Shown: positions 1-9,661, counted from the first letter of the stretch. The stretch is DNA of 64,000 bases from Kibdelosporangium sp. MJ126-NF4 (GCF_000826545.1 NZ_CDME01000011.1:212001-276000), one strand, 5' to 3'. The notes: generated from the letters alone by a model not told the origin. A program made the numbers and translations.

Positions 1-1124
1 TGCTGCCCGCGATCGAGCGCGGCCTGAACCAGCTCTGCAAGTCCCTGTCGAACGCGGTCAGCCAGGAACAGCGCGACGCCGAGTCCGCCGCCGCGCAGCG
101 CTCCCGCGAGCTGTTGTCCGAGCAGGTCACGACCCTGTTCCTGCAGCACGCCGAGCTCGCCGCGACGGTCCGCGACTTCTACGCGTACCTCGGACAGGTC
201 GTCACGCGCCACCACCTGGCCGCCGAGGAGATCTCCGGGTTCCGCAACCTGCTGGTCGAGTACATCCAGAAGGTCGTCGAGGACGTGCTGCGGCAGACCC
301 CGGCGATCGCCGAGCACCTCACTGGCCGGTTCGCCGCGGCCCGGCCCGAACTACTGCGATTGTTGGGTCCGAGTGAAGGCCTGGGGCCCGCGGTGGAGCG
401 CGCCAGGGGCCGCAGCGCGGCGGACTGGCAGGAGCTCACGGACTGGTTCGTGGACCGTCCTGGCCGTCCGTCGCAGGTCACGGTGTTGCGCGAGGCCACG
501 GCACGCGCGATCGGCTCGTTGCTGGCCAGCGTGAAGCGCGCGACGGCGGGCGGCGGGTTGCTGCCGGGGCGGCGCGCGGAGTTGCTCAAGCTGGCGAAGT
601 GGTTCGACGACAGCACGTCCGCCGAGGCCGCGCAGATGTACGCGGCCGCGTTCGGCCTGTACTCGTCTCGACACGTCCTGCCCGCGCCGGAGCACGACTC
701 CGACGACGAGCGCACGCCGTGGAGCGAAGGCCCCGTGTGTGACGTGACGGTCAGCGTGCGCAGCCGCAGCGACCGGGGCGCGCGTGGCCGCACGTCACGG
801 ATCATGGACGACCCGATCACCGAGCAGTCACTGCTGGCCGATGCCCGGCGCGCCGACGAGCTCAGGGCCGCTGACGTGGCCGAACTCGTCGCGGCGGCAC
901 CGAAACTGGACCAGGTCACGCTGTCGTCCGGCGCGCTCGGTGTGCTGTGTGAGCTGCTGACCATGGCAATGGCCCAGCGGGAGTCGGCGCGGGATGTCGG
1001 CTCGGCTGAGGACCAGGTCCGGGGACTGACCGTGCGGATCGAGTACGCCGAAGGCGAGACCGCGACCGTCCGGACCGCCGGTGGAACGTTGACACTGCGG
1101 GATTCCCGGCTGGTGGTGGGATGA
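1..1124 (+). CDS. jetA: Wadjet JetA-like protein, DUF2397/TIGR02677 (5' partial)
   Basis: The reading frame is open from base 3 of the window, so the N-terminus lies outside; 373 residues are visible and the family is usually near 490. The protein is alpha-helical and charged, with no signal peptide or membrane segment. It matches my memory of the TIGR02677/DUF2397 family, the kleisin-like subunit of type III Wadjet plasmid-defence complexes, which bridges the SMC ATPase heads. The stop overlaps the next start by 4 bases (ATGA), and the two following genes are the matching DUF2398 and SMC partners, which is the strongest support. A TTG at 114 is an internal codon, not the true start. Confidence 0.8.
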   Translation, partial: LPAIERGLNQLCKSLSNAVSQEQRDAESAAAQRSRELLSEQVTTLFLQHAELAATVRDFYAYLGQVVTRHHLAAEEISGFRNLLVEYIQKVVEDVLRQTPAIAEHLTGRFAAARPELLRLLGPSEGLGPAVERARGRSAADWQELTDWFVDRPGRPSQVTVLREATARAIGSLLASVKRATAGGGLLPGRRAELLKLAKWFDDSTSAEAAQMYAAAFGLYSSRHVLPAPEHDSDDERTPWSEGPVCDVTVSVRSRSDRGARGRTSRIMDDPITEQSLLADARRADELRAADVAELVAAAPKLDQVTLSSGALGVLCELLTMAMAQRESARDVGSAEDQVRGLTVRIEYAEGETATVRTAGGTLTLRDSRLVVG

Positions 1125-2380
1125 GGATCAGCGCGGCCGACCCGCTCGACGGGCTGGCGGACATCGACGCGGCGAACGTGGTGCGCTGCGCCCGTACCCT
1201 GTTGCGCCGCCCGCTGCTGCGGCTCGGCGGACCGGACGGCGAGCTGCTTCCGTTGGTGTACCGGCATCGCGTGGTACTCGGTGAGATGTTCACCGCGCTG
1301 CTGGGGTACCGGCTGGTGGTCGAGCGCAAGTTCGCGCGGCTCTACAAGTCCGGTCCGGGCGGGGATTCCACGCGCGGTGTGCCGGAGCTGTCGCCGCGCG
1401 GCTACGCCTACGTGGCGTTGACCATGGCGGCGCTGACCGGCACCGGCCGTCAGGTTCTGTTGTCCCGTCTGGTGTCGGACGTGCGCGCGGCGGCGGTCGA
1501 GGCGGGAATGGACGTCGTGGACACCATCGCCGACCGGCGTGCGCTGACCGCCGCGCTGCGGCACCTGGTGTCGCTGGGCGTGCTCACCGAGACCGAGGGC
1601 ACGGTCGGCTCGGCCAGCCAGGACGCCCCGGCCGAGGCGTTGATCACGATCGAGACGGACCTGCTCGGCCAGCTGCTCGCCGGGCCGGTCGCGGACGCGC
1701 AGGACGCCGGGCACCTGGTCGCGCTGGCGGCACGGACCGCGCCCCGACGGGTGGACTTCCAGGTCCGCCGCAGGCTGATCGAGACTCCCGTGGTGCTGTA
1801 CGCCGAACTGGCCGAGGACGAGCGGGAATGGCTGTTGCGCAACCAGAGGCGTGAGTCGTACCTGCTGGAGCGGTGCTTCGGGCTGTACACCGAGACGCGG
1901 CTGGAGGGCATCCTCGCGGCCGATCCGGAGGAGTACCTGTCCGACGTGATGTTCCCGGGTACCAGTACAGTCGCACGGATCGGGTTGCTCGCGCTGCCCG
2001 ACCTGCTCGACGGGAACACCGGCGACACACCGGAATCGTCCGAAGTGGACAGTCCGGTTGCCAGTCCGGTCGACGCTGCCGGGCGTCGCCCGGTCACCGC
2101 CGAGAAGGTCCGCGAGGTGTGCGAACGGCTTGTGGCCGACTACCCGGCGGCCTGGTCACGCCAGGCGGCAGAGGATCTCGACGGGATTGTCACGGAGGTG
2201 CTGGCGCTGTTGGTCCATATGGGACTCGCAGTCGCCGACGGCGAGCGGTGGTGGTTGTCACCGGCCGCGGCCCGTTGGTGGCCGGAACCCGACGGCGACC
2301 CCGAGCGCGAGATCGCCGAGCCCGCGCCGGAACCCGAGGTGCCGGGCTGGTCACTGTTCGACGAGGAGGGCGGCGCATGA
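1121..2380 (+). CDS. jetB: Wadjet JetB-like protein, DUF2398/TIGR02678
   Basis: This 419-residue soluble protein belongs, by overall sequence character and context, to TIGR02678/DUF2398, the winged-helix (KITE/MukE-like) subunit of type III Wadjet. The start ATG overlaps the stop of jetA, and its own stop overlaps the start of jetC, so the three genes are translationally coupled. In Wadjet complexes this subunit binds the kleisin and helps the SMC motor load on circular DNA. The C-terminal 90 residues carry an acidic, proline-rich tail (many E/P around residues 390-410), a likely flexible linker. I see no catalytic motif, as expected for this subunit. Confidence 0.8.
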   Translation: MRISAADPLDGLADIDAANVVRCARTLLRRPLLRLGGPDGELLPLVYRHRVVLGEMFTALLGYRLVVERKFARLYKSGPGGDSTRGVPELSPRGYAYVALTMAALTGTGRQVLLSRLVSDVRAAAVEAGMDVVDTIADRRALTAALRHLVSLGVLTETEGTVGSASQDAPAEALITIETDLLGQLLAGPVADAQDAGHLVALAARTAPRRVDFQVRRRLIETPVVLYAELAEDEREWLLRNQRRESYLLERCFGLYTETRLEGILAADPEEYLSDVMFPGTSTVARIGLLALPDLLDGNTGDTPESSEVDSPVASPVDAAGRRPVTAEKVREVCERLVADYPAAWSRQAAEDLDGIVTEVLALLVHMGLAVADGERWWLSPAAARWWPEPDGDPEREIAEPAPEPEVPGWSLFDEEGGA

Positions 2381-5300
2381 CGGATCGCTGGCGGTTGCAC
2401 CGGGGCGGGATCGTCAACGTCTGGCAGTACGCCGAGCAGACCTTCGACTTCTCCGGCGGGCGCGCGATCTTCCAGGGCACCAACGGGTCGGGCAAGTCAC
2501 GCACGCTCGAGCTGCTGCTGCCGCTGTGCCTGGACGGTGACCTGCGGCAACTGGGCTCGAAGGGCTTCGACACGGTCAGCATCCGCAGGCTGATGCTCGA
2601 CGACTACGACGGCGGCCCGAACCGGATCGGGTACGCGTGGGTGGAGCTGCGGCGCGAAGGACACACGCTGACCTGCGGTCTCGGCGTGAAGGCGTCCAAG
2701 ACCTCGCAGCAGATCTCGGACTCGTGGCGGTTCATCACCCCGCAGCGCGTCGGCATCGACTTCCAGCTCGCCGGTCCCGACCGCGTGCCGCTCGGCTCCG
2801 CGCAGCTGCGTGAAGTCCTTGGCGCGGACTGTGTTCTGGAGGAGGCGGCGTTCCGCGCCAAGATCGCCGAGACGGTGTACGGCGTGCCCGCCGTGCGCTA
2901 CGGCGACCTGCTGCACCTGCAGCGGACGCTGCGCAACCCGGACGTCGGCCTGAAGGTGCTGGAAGGCCAGCTCGAACAGATCCTGTCGGACGCGCTGCCG
3001 CCGTTGGACGCGGCCATGATCGAGCAGCTGGCCACGTCCTTCGACGACCTGGAGTCGATCAGGGAGAACATCACCCGGCTCGGCACCGCCGACAAGGCGC
3101 TGCGGACGTTCCTCAAGACGTACTCCGACTACGCGATCGCCGGGCTGCGCACGGCCGCGGACAAGCTCCGCGTCAGCGAGGACACCGTCCGGAAACTCGG
3201 GTCGCAGAGCAAGAAGCTGACCGGCGAGCTGGAGCGGGCGCGCACCGAGCGGGCCGACGCGGAACGGGCCGAGCAGGACCTGGAAGGCGGCGAGCAGCAG
3301 GCCGAGGAGACCATCGGCGCGCTCAAGGAGCTGCCCGCGTTCCGTGACCTGCAGGACCTGCAGAGCCGCGAGAAGCTCGTGGCCGCGTCGCGTTCGGCCG
3401 CGTCGGCGGCGTTGGACGTGGCGGGCAAGCAGCGCCTGGCCGAGGACGCGGCGGTCGACGGTGTCGTGCGGCTGCTGCGCCGTCTGGCACAGGATCTCGA
3501 CTCCGCCGGGGAGTTCGGCGAGTCGCTGCGGACGGCGTTGCAGACGGCCGGTCTGGACACCACGTTGGTGCCGTCGATGCCGCGGATGGCCGAGGGCGAG
3601 AGCGAAACCATCACCGAGCGGGTCCGTGCCAAGCCGGATCCCGAGTCGGAGCCGTTGCCGATCGAGCGCAAGGTGCCGCCGCCCGTCGCCGGTGACGAGC
3701 TGCTCACGACGTTGACCGAGGCTGCGGAACGAGCCGGTCGCGCGGCGAAGGAAGCCCGGCAGCGCAGCGCCTTGACGCTCGCCCTGCATCAGCAGGCCGT
3801 CGAGCAGGAGAAGCAGGAACAGCGCGTGGAGACGCTGCGCTCGTCGGCCCGTGCCGCCCAGTTGGAGGCGACCGAGGCGGCGGGCAGGCGCAACCAGGCC
3901 AACCAGGAATCGGTCACCGAGTCGGAAGTGTGGCTCGAGCAGGTCCGGTCGTGGTGCGGAGCGGGGCCGTTGACCTCGGCGACGCCGGAGCGTTCGCTGC
4001 AGCTTCCGTCCGTCGAGGACCTGTCGACCAATCCGGGCCAAGCGCGCGAGCTCGGCACAGCGGCGCGTCAGTGGACGGCGCCGTTGGTGCAGGCCGCCCG
4101 TGACATCGCCCACACCGCGTCCCAGCGTCGCACCGAGACCAGGGACGCCATCGACGAGCGGGACACCGAGCTGGCCGCGTTGCGTGCGGGCAAGGAACGT
4201 TCGCCCTCCTCGCCGGTGTCGCGCGACGAGTCGACCGGTGCGGCTTTCCACCGTCTGGTCGACTTCCGCGCGGATCTGCCGGACGCCGACCGCGCCGGGC
4301 TGGAGTCCGCGCTGGAGGCCAGCCGCCTGCTCAACGCGTGGGTCACGCCGTCCGGCTCGGTGCCCGACCTTGACGACGTGCTGGCTTCGCCCGGTGCTGT
4401 CGTCGCCGGGCCGTCGCTCGCCGATGTGCTTGTCGCCGTTGAGGTTCCGGATAGTCCCGTGCCCGCGGACCGGGTGGAGTCGCTGCTGCGTGGCATCGGT
4501 CTCGGTGACGCGCCCGAAGCTGCCATGGCGCTGTCGGTCGACGGCCAGTGGCGTGCCGGAGCGTTGCACGGTCGCGGTTCGAAACCGGCCGCGGAGTTCG
4601 TCGGCGCGGGTGCGCGGGCCGCGGGACGTCAGCGTCGGATCTCGGAGCTGGAAGAGGAACTCGCCGCGCTGCGCACGGAACTGGCGGCGGCGGAGGAACA
4701 GCAGCGCTCGGCGAACGACGTCGTGGCCGAGTGGGAGCGGCACCTGGAGAAGTTCCCCGGCGACGAGGAACTGATCGCCAAGCACACCAGGATGCGCACG
4801 GAGCAGGAAGCGACCGAACGCGCCAACAAGCACGCCCAGCAGTTGCGTGAAGAGCACGACCAGATGCAGAACCGTTGGCAGGCAACAACCGCCGACCTGT
4901 TGCGGCAGGCGGGCGACGCGGGCCTGTCCCCGCGTTCGGACGACCTCCGCCAGGCCCAGCAGGCCGCCGCCGAGGCGTTGGGCGCGGCTGAACGTCTTGC
5001 GGAGGCCTTGCGTCAGCGTTGCCGTGGCACGGTGGAAGACCTGGTCGACGCGACCCACCGCTACCACACGGCCGTCGCCGACCGGACGACCGCGGAGACA
5101 GAAGCGGACCAGCGCTGCGCGGAGTACGCGGCGCAGGCGGGCACGTTGTCGGAGCTGACCGGCTCGATCGGCGGCGAGGCCAAGGAGATCGCGGCGCGGA
5201 TCGCGGAGCTGGAGCAGTCCCGCAAGCAGATGCGCGGGGAACTGAAGGACACCCGCGAGAAGATCACCGGACTGCGCGAGCAGGCGGCGAAGCTGGACGC

Positions 5301-6435
5301 GCAGTTGGAGAGCGCGACCGAGCAGTTGGCGTCCTCCGAGGAGGTCCAGGCGCACGCGTACCACCAGTTCGCGGCCGTCGCGCAGGCGCCGGGTGTGCTC
5401 TCGGCGGCGTTGCCGGAGCTGGAGGAGACGGACCTGGCCGCGGTGCGTGCCGCGGTCGTCGAGGCTGCGGACCGCAAGACCGCCGGTGAGACAGCTGTGA
5501 TCACCAAGCTGCAGGACCTGCAGACCGCGTTGGCCGGTGGGTATGACATCGCGGCCGAGGAGCACGCGGGCCTGTTGACGGTGTCGGTCGCGGGCGAGGA
5601 CGGTGGCCGCCCGGTCGCGCAGGCGGCGAAGCAGGTGTCGTCGAAACTGGCTGAACAGCGGGGATTCCTGGACGAGCAGTACCAGCGGATCTTCGCCGAC
5701 TACCTGATCAGGGACCTGGCGGAGTGGCTGCGCGGCCAGATCACGGTGGCGGAGGACCTGGCCCGCCGGATGAACGACGTGCTCGGCCGGGCGAAGTCGT
5801 CGCAGGGCGTGCACGTCCAGCTGGAGTGGAAACCGTCGGCGGCACTGGACGACGAGACGCGCCAGGCGTTGTCGCTCGTCCGGATGCCTTACGGCGAAAG
5901 GACTTCAGCACAGGACGCGACGCTGCGCCGGGTGTTCACCGAGCGGATCGAGGCCGAGCGGGACACGCATTCCAGTGGCTACGCGGAAATCCTGTCCCGC
6001 GCGCTGGACTACCGTTCGTGGCACGCTTTCACCGTCCGGGTGGCCGACACCGGCCCCGACGGCGGGCAGCGGGTCCGGCGGCTGCGCCAACTGTCCTCCG
6101 GTGAGACGCGGCTCGTTTCGTACGTCACGCTTTTCGCGGCTGCGGCGGCGTTCTACGACGCGGTGAGCAGTTCGTCGGAGGATTTCAACCCGTTGCGCCT
6201 GGTGCTGCTGGACGAGGCTTTCGAACGTCTGGACGACCCGACCATCGCCCGGATGCTCGGCCTGCTGGTCGATCTGGACATGGACTGGGTGATCACCTGG
6301 CCGAGCGGCTGGGGCGTCTCGGACAAGATCCCGCGGATGCACATCTTCGACGTCCTGCGCCCCCGCAACGGCCGGGGTGTCGCCTGCACGCAGACCACGT
6401 GGGACGGCGCGGCCATGGACCGGATCGACCCGTAA
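2377..6435 (+). CDS. jetC: Wadjet JetC-like SMC ATPase, TIGR02680
   Basis: This 1352-residue SMC/MukB-like ATPase is the DNA-extruding motor of the Wadjet system. Walker A is GTNGSGKS at residues 34-41. The middle (about 300-1150) is Ala/Glu/Arg-rich heptad sequence typical of the long antiparallel coiled coil. Near the C-terminus come the ABC signature LSSGE (about 1239) and Walker B LVLLDEAF (about 1275-1282), so both halves of the head are intact. The ATG at 2377 overlaps the jetB stop and is preferred over the longer frame upstream. The nuclease partner JetD (TIGR02679, DUF2399/toprim-like), normally the fourth gene, is not found downstream; the next gene is unrelated. Confidence 0.88.
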   Translation: MTDRWRLHRGGIVNVWQYAEQTFDFSGGRAIFQGTNGSGKSRTLELLLPLCLDGDLRQLGSKGFDTVSIRRLMLDDYDGGPNRIGYAWVELRREGHTLTCGLGVKASKTSQQISDSWRFITPQRVGIDFQLAGPDRVPLGSAQLREVLGADCVLEEAAFRAKIAETVYGVPAVRYGDLLHLQRTLRNPDVGLKVLEGQLEQILSDALPPLDAAMIEQLATSFDDLESIRENITRLGTADKALRTFLKTYSDYAIAGLRTAADKLRVSEDTVRKLGSQSKKLTGELERARTERADAERAEQDLEGGEQQAEETIGALKELPAFRDLQDLQSREKLVAASRSAASAALDVAGKQRLAEDAAVDGVVRLLRRLAQDLDSAGEFGESLRTALQTAGLDTTLVPSMPRMAEGESETITERVRAKPDPESEPLPIERKVPPPVAGDELLTTLTEAAERAGRAAKEARQRSALTLALHQQAVEQEKQEQRVETLRSSARAAQLEATEAAGRRNQANQESVTESEVWLEQVRSWCGAGPLTSATPERSLQLPSVEDLSTNPGQARELGTAARQWTAPLVQAARDIAHTASQRRTETRDAIDERDTELAALRAGKERSPSSPVSRDESTGAAFHRLVDFRADLPDADRAGLESALEASRLLNAWVTPSGSVPDLDDVLASPGAVVAGPSLADVLVAVEVPDSPVPADRVESLLRGIGLGDAPEAAMALSVDGQWRAGALHGRGSKPAAEFVGAGARAAGRQRRISELEEELAALRTELAAAEEQQRSANDVVAEWERHLEKFPGDEELIAKHTRMRTEQEATERANKHAQQLREEHDQMQNRWQATTADLLRQAGDAGLSPRSDDLRQAQQAAAEALGAAERLAEALRQRCRGTVEDLVDATHRYHTAVADRTTAETEADQRCAEYAAQAGTLSELTGSIGGEAKEIAARIAELEQSRKQMRGELKDTREKITGLREQAAKLDAQLESATEQLASSEEVQAHAYHQFAAVAQAPGVLSAALPELEETDLAAVRAAVVEAADRKTAGETAVITKLQDLQTALAGGYDIAAEEHAGLLTVSVAGEDGGRPVAQAAKQVSSKLAEQRGFLDEQYQRIFADYLIRDLAEWLRGQITVAEDLARRMNDVLGRAKSSQGVHVQLEWKPSAALDDETRQALSLVRMPYGERTSAQDATLRRVFTERIEAERDTHSSGYAEILSRALDYRSWHAFTVRVADTGPDGGQRVRRLRQLSSGETRLVSYVTLFAAAAAFYDAVSSSSEDFNPLRLVLLDEAFERLDDPTIARMLGLLVDLDMDWVITWPSGWGVSDKIPRMHIFDVLRPRNGRGVACTQTTWDGAAMDRIDP

Positions 6436-6512
6436 CGGACATTCGACTCAACCTCTGTCGTCCTTGGCGCGTCCTGTAATTGTCCTGCCTGGGAACTGAC
6501 TGGGGAGTCGCT

Positions 6513-7106
6513 GTGCAGACCTGGAACAACAGGCGACTCGCCTGGATCGTCGCTGTCGAACTCGTTCTTCTCGGCGCCGTCATCTTCCTCAGCCGACCGC
6601 TGGAAAGGTGGATTGAGTCGGGAGAACCGACGAGACCGGCAAGCCCGGAGCGACCGGAACTTGATCAGGACCTGCTGCGGGCGATCGCTCCGGTCGTACA
6701 CGCCGACCTGCCGACGAACCACAAGGTCGTCTGGGCGGGCAGGGGCGGGCGCTGGTTCTGTGCCGAAAGTCCGGTGGAGACCGGGCACGCGGGAACTGCC
6801 ATCTATCTCGGTGTGGTCGCGATGTGCTCGGAATATGTCGCGCGGGACGGTGTGCTGGTCCACAGCGCCGGGTTCAGGAGCCCGCTGCTCGTCACGCTCG
6901 AGCGCGGCGGCCAAGACGGCTACGTGGTGCGCGACGTCGAAAAACCGCATGACGGTTCCGCGAACGACGCATCGCTCAGACGCATGTTCACCCTGGCCGG
7001 GTACTGGGACATCGATCGGGTGACGCGCGAGGCAAGTCCTGATCCGGCACCTGAGGCCCGTGCGGCCCTCGGGCTTCCGCCGGACGCACCTGTGGTCATG
7101 CGTTAG
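6513..7106 (+). CDS. Membrane-anchored hypothetical protein
   Basis: This 197-residue protein starts at a GTG preceded by GGGGAG 5 bases upstream; the frame is open further upstream but without a comparable ribosome site. One hydrophobic segment near residues 8-26 (IVAVELVLLGAVIFL) follows a short basic start, giving a type II anchor, with the rest outside the membrane. Two cysteines in the outer domain could pair. I do not recognise the family. It lies 77 bases after jetC but reads like a separate cell-envelope gene, not a replacement for jetD: it has no acidic nuclease-type motif and is too short. Confidence 0.65.
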   Translation: MQTWNNRRLAWIVAVELVLLGAVIFLSRPLERWIESGEPTRPASPERPELDQDLLRAIAPVVHADLPTNHKVVWAGRGGRWFCAESPVETGHAGTAIYLGVVAMCSEYVARDGVLVHSAGFRSPLLVTLERGGQDGYVVRDVEKPHDGSANDASLRRMFTLAGYWDIDRVTREASPDPAPEARAALGLPPDAPVVMR

Positions 7107-7258
7107 TAACGCGGAATCCGGTAAGTCCGTTCGGGTGAGAATGGCGGCGGTCACCTGAATGGGAACCTCTGTTGTGCCAGGCTCGTCCTATCTGCGCTCA
7201 GTGCCGACTTCGCAATGCGAGGTAATCAAGCAGCGAGTGTGATGGGAGGGAACGGGAG

Positions 7259-7711
7259 GTGCCTGTTGGGGAGCAGGGACCGGAAACGGTTGACCAGCAG
7301 ATCCGGTTCGAAGTAACGGCCGACAAGACCCTGCGCACTGCCGCCGGGCTGTTCGGAATCGATCTCCAGTCGCAGACCGCCGGTGGCGGCGGTAGCGGCA
7401 GTTGGGTCTTCACAAGCCTGGACCAACTGGACGGCTTGATCAAAAAGTGGTCCGACATGTGCGACGCGATAGATCATCGACGCGCACGGATTCAGCAAGC
7501 CGAGAGTCTCGTTGAACCGCCTGCCAACGACATGATGAGCAGGTTCCATGCAAGCGAGCTCAAGAACTCACTTTCCGCAATGTGGCACCATGCTGACAGC
7601 ATGCGCGCCTACGCAAGGGAATATCTTCATAAATTGCAGACGACTCGATCCGAGTACGTTAGGGTCGAAGGCCAGAACACCAGAAGCTTGAACGAATCAG
7701 GCGGTGGCTGA
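7259..7711 (+). CDS. Small helical protein, first gene of ESX accessory unit
   Basis: This 150-residue protein starts at a GTG with a purine-rich stretch (GGGAGG, then GGGAG) just upstream. A Gly-rich linker (GGGGSGSW) near residue 45 is followed by a long amphipathic helical part containing FTSLDQLDGLIKKW and ARIQQAES, reminiscent of WXG100-superfamily helical hairpins. It lacks a secretion signal. Its stop overlaps the next gene, and the unit ends with EspG, so I infer a role as an ESX-secreted helical protein or partner of the Gly-rich protein downstream. No exact family is recognised. Confidence 0.6.
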   Translation: MPVGEQGPETVDQQIRFEVTADKTLRTAAGLFGIDLQSQTAGGGGSGSWVFTSLDQLDGLIKKWSDMCDAIDHRRARIQQAESLVEPPANDMMSRFHASELKNSLSAMWHHADSMRAYAREYLHKLQTTRSEYVRVEGQNTRSLNESGGG

Positions 7712-8330
7712 TCGAATGAATCGTCGCTCAGCGGGCCTTGTCGTCAGTGCGTCTGCGGTAGCGCTGATCTTGGCCGGATGCGCGGTCTCAGAAGCAGGAA
7801 AGCCTGTCGCACCTCGGGATCCACCGACTACCGAGCCCAACGCGGCGAACCGCTACGGCGCCCCGTCAGTGGCCAACTCGCTCGACGCGACGCATGTTCT
7901 GCCCCGACCGTGCAATGCACTGACCGAGGCGCAGCTGCAGAGTTTGGGCCTTCCCGTTTCCGGAATTCCGGATACCGAAAGCTCGCTTGCCAGACACGCG
8001 GGACCGAGCTGCTTCTGGCGAAACAGTGCGACCCAAACCAGAGTGGCCATCAGTTTCATGACCGGCAACAGGAACGGCCTCGCCGATACCTATCGAGCAC
8101 ATGTGGAAGACTCAAGGGGATACTGGATCGAGACCACTGTGGATGGTTATCCCGCCGTGTTCTACGACAATGTCGACAGCCGGAAGATCGGCAACTGCGC
8201 TCTGCTCGTCGGCATCTCGGACACCCTGGCTGTTCTGGTCGACGAACAGGACGAACTCGGCGAACAGTCGTGCGACAGAGCAAAACAAATAGCGGCACTG
8301 ATGATCACGACACTGCGGGCGGGTGGTTGA
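7704..8330 (+). CDS. DUF3558 family lipoprotein
   Basis: This 208-residue protein has a lipoprotein signal: a basic start, a hydrophobic core and the lipobox LAGC, giving a lipidated Cys near residue 26. The mature part (LPRPCNALTEAQLQSLG, then SCFWRN, then NCALLVGISD) has the conserved Cys pattern I associate with DUF3558, a family common beside ESX genes in Pseudonocardiales. The GTG at 7704 overlaps the preceding gene by 8 bases; an ATG at 7716 (MNRRSAG) is an equally good start and still gives a complete signal peptide. It is anchored on the outer face of the membrane; its function is unknown. Confidence 0.75.
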   Translation: MADRMNRRSAGLVVSASAVALILAGCAVSEAGKPVAPRDPPTTEPNAANRYGAPSVANSLDATHVLPRPCNALTEAQLQSLGLPVSGIPDTESSLARHAGPSCFWRNSATQTRVAISFMTGNRNGLADTYRAHVEDSRGYWIETTVDGYPAVFYDNVDSRKIGNCALLVGISDTLAVLVDEQDELGEQSCDRAKQIAALMITTLRAGG

Positions 8331-8332
8331 CC

Positions 8333-9661
8333 GTGTTCATGTCGGCCGAGGAGATCTATCGGAACTTCGCCGAGGCTCGCGGCGGACGCGGGCTTGCCAG
8401 TGCGGCGGACATAGTGCAGAAGCTCGTTGGCGAATACGAGCAGCAAGCCGACGAGATCATCAAATTGGCCGAGGCGATGGAATCGGCGTGGCAGGGCGAT
8501 GCCGCTGGTGCGGCACAGCGAGGCGCCGGACCGTTGGCTGTCGCTCATGCGCAGGCCGCGCCCGAGATCGATGTCGCGCAGGACTTGTCGTTACGGCAGG
8601 TCGGTTCGTTCGATGATGCCAAGAACTCAGTGCGACCGGTTCCGCCTGAGCCGACTGTCCCTGATCCCTGGATGATGGTGACCGCGCCGGACGCGTCCGC
8701 GACCTACGCCGGGCAGGTGGCGGCTTACAACGCAGCGGCGCAGCACAACGTCGACGTGATGAGCGGATACGACAGCGCGAGTACGTACAACACTTCGCGG
8801 TTGCCGAGTTCGTATGGGGCGTTGCTCCCGGATGATTCCGGGATGAGCGTGGGCACGCAGGCTTCGCCGGGCACGGCGCCTGGCCCCACCGACGGCCACC
8901 GGCCAGCGCCGGGTGCCGGGCCCACTCCCGGTGGTTTCCGGCCCGCCCAGGACAGCCCTGCCACCGCTCCTTCCGCTGGTGGAAACGGCTCCTCAGGTGG
9001 TGGTCCAGGTTCGGGCTCCACCGGGGCGTTCGGCACGGCCGGATCGGGGACCGGTGGCCGGTTCGGTGGCAGTGGCCCTGGTCTCGGTGGATCGGGCGGT
9101 ACCGGTGCGCAGGGCTCAGGAGAGCCAGGCGTGGGTGGCCGGTTCGACGGCGGCCCAAGCTCCCGTGACGGCTCTGGCGCTGGGACTGGCTCCGATGTGG
9201 GATCTCGCGGCGGCTCCGGCTCCGGTTTGGGTTCTCGCGGCGGTTCTGGCGCTGGTGTGGGTTCTCGCGGCGGTCCCGGCGGCGTGGGTCCTCGTGGCGG
9301 TGTGGGTGCCGAGGCCGGATCGGGCCTCGGGTCTCGCGGCGGTGTCGGTTCGGGCTCCGGGTTTGGGTCTCGCGGGGGCGGTGAGGCGGGATCGGGTGGG
9401 CGGTCCGGCGGTGGGCTTGGAACTGGGCGGGGTGCTGGCGTGGGGCAGGTTGGTGGAGTTGCGGCTGGTGAGGGTGGGGCTGTGGGGCGGGGCGGCGGTG
9501 CGCGTGGTGGTTTGGGTGGGGTGCCGGTGAGCGGAGTTGCTCCCGGCCGGAGTCGTTCGGCTGAGGATGAGGAGCACGAGCGTCCGTCGTACTTGCAGAA
9601 TCCGGATCCCGAGGTGACGTTCGGGACCGACGAGCGAACCACTCCCCCGGTGATCGAATAG
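8333..9661 (+). CDS. WXG/PPE-like ESX substrate with Gly-rich tail
   Basis: This 442-residue protein begins at GTG 8333 (ATG 8339 is the alternative), directly after the DUF3558 stop. The first 80 residues are helical with an AWQGDAA motif, the position and chemistry of the WXG turn, so I infer a type VII secretion substrate of PPE-like build. Residues 80-170 contain a Pro-rich segment. From about residue 175 to 420 the sequence is low-complexity Gly/Ser/Arg with repeated GSRGG units. The C-terminus becomes charged. The stop TAG overlaps the start of espG, the cognate chaperone type for PPE proteins, which supports the assignment. Confidence 0.65.
   Translation: MFMSAEEIYRNFAEARGGRGLASAADIVQKLVGEYEQQADEIIKLAEAMESAWQGDAAGAAQRGAGPLAVAHAQAAPEIDVAQDLSLRQVGSFDDAKNSVRPVPPEPTVPDPWMMVTAPDASATYAGQVAAYNAAAQHNVDVMSGYDSASTYNTSRLPSSYGALLPDDSGMSVGTQASPGTAPGPTDGHRPAPGAGPTPGGFRPAQDSPATAPSAGGNGSSGGGPGSGSTGAFGTAGSGTGGRFGGSGPGLGGSGGTGAQGSGEPGVGGRFDGGPSSRDGSGAGTGSDVGSRGGSGSGLGSRGGSGAGVGSRGGPGGVGPRGGVGAEAGSGLGSRGGVGSGSGFGSRGGGEAGSGGRSGGGLGTGRGAGVGQVGGVAAGEGGAVGRGGGARGGLGGVPVSGVAPGRSRSAEDEEHERPSYLQNPDPEVTFGTDERTTPPVIE
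9200..9384 (+). repeat. Degenerate in-frame repeats coding GSRGG units
   Basis: Within the Gly-rich tail, units of 21-45 bases centred on TCTCGCGGCGG recur about six times and encode GSRGGSG/GVGSRGG. The repeats stay in frame and vary mostly at third positions and unit length, as in slippage-generated protein repeats. Because they are imperfect, coding and unequally spaced they are not a CRISPR array. Confidence 0.75.

Noticed and set aside
2497..5814. A 1105-codon open frame on the minus strand opposite jetC
   Set aside because: It mirrors the strong third-position GC bias of jetC. The translation is Arg/Gln/Leu-rich without domains, and jetC on the plus strand has intact Walker motifs.
6480..6512. 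An upstream TTG start for the membrane-anchored protein after jetC
   Set aside because: GTG 6513 has GGGGAG at good spacing and leaves a normal anchor; the extension adds a Cys/Trp-containing stretch with no support.
6513..7106. The gene after jetC considered as a divergent JetD
   Set aside because: It is only 197 residues with an N-terminal membrane anchor and no toprim-like or acidic nuclease motif.
9200..9384. Repeats that could suggest a CRISPR array or minisatellite
   Set aside because: Units are imperfect, uneven in spacing and remain in frame inside a Gly-rich coding region; there are no unique spacers.
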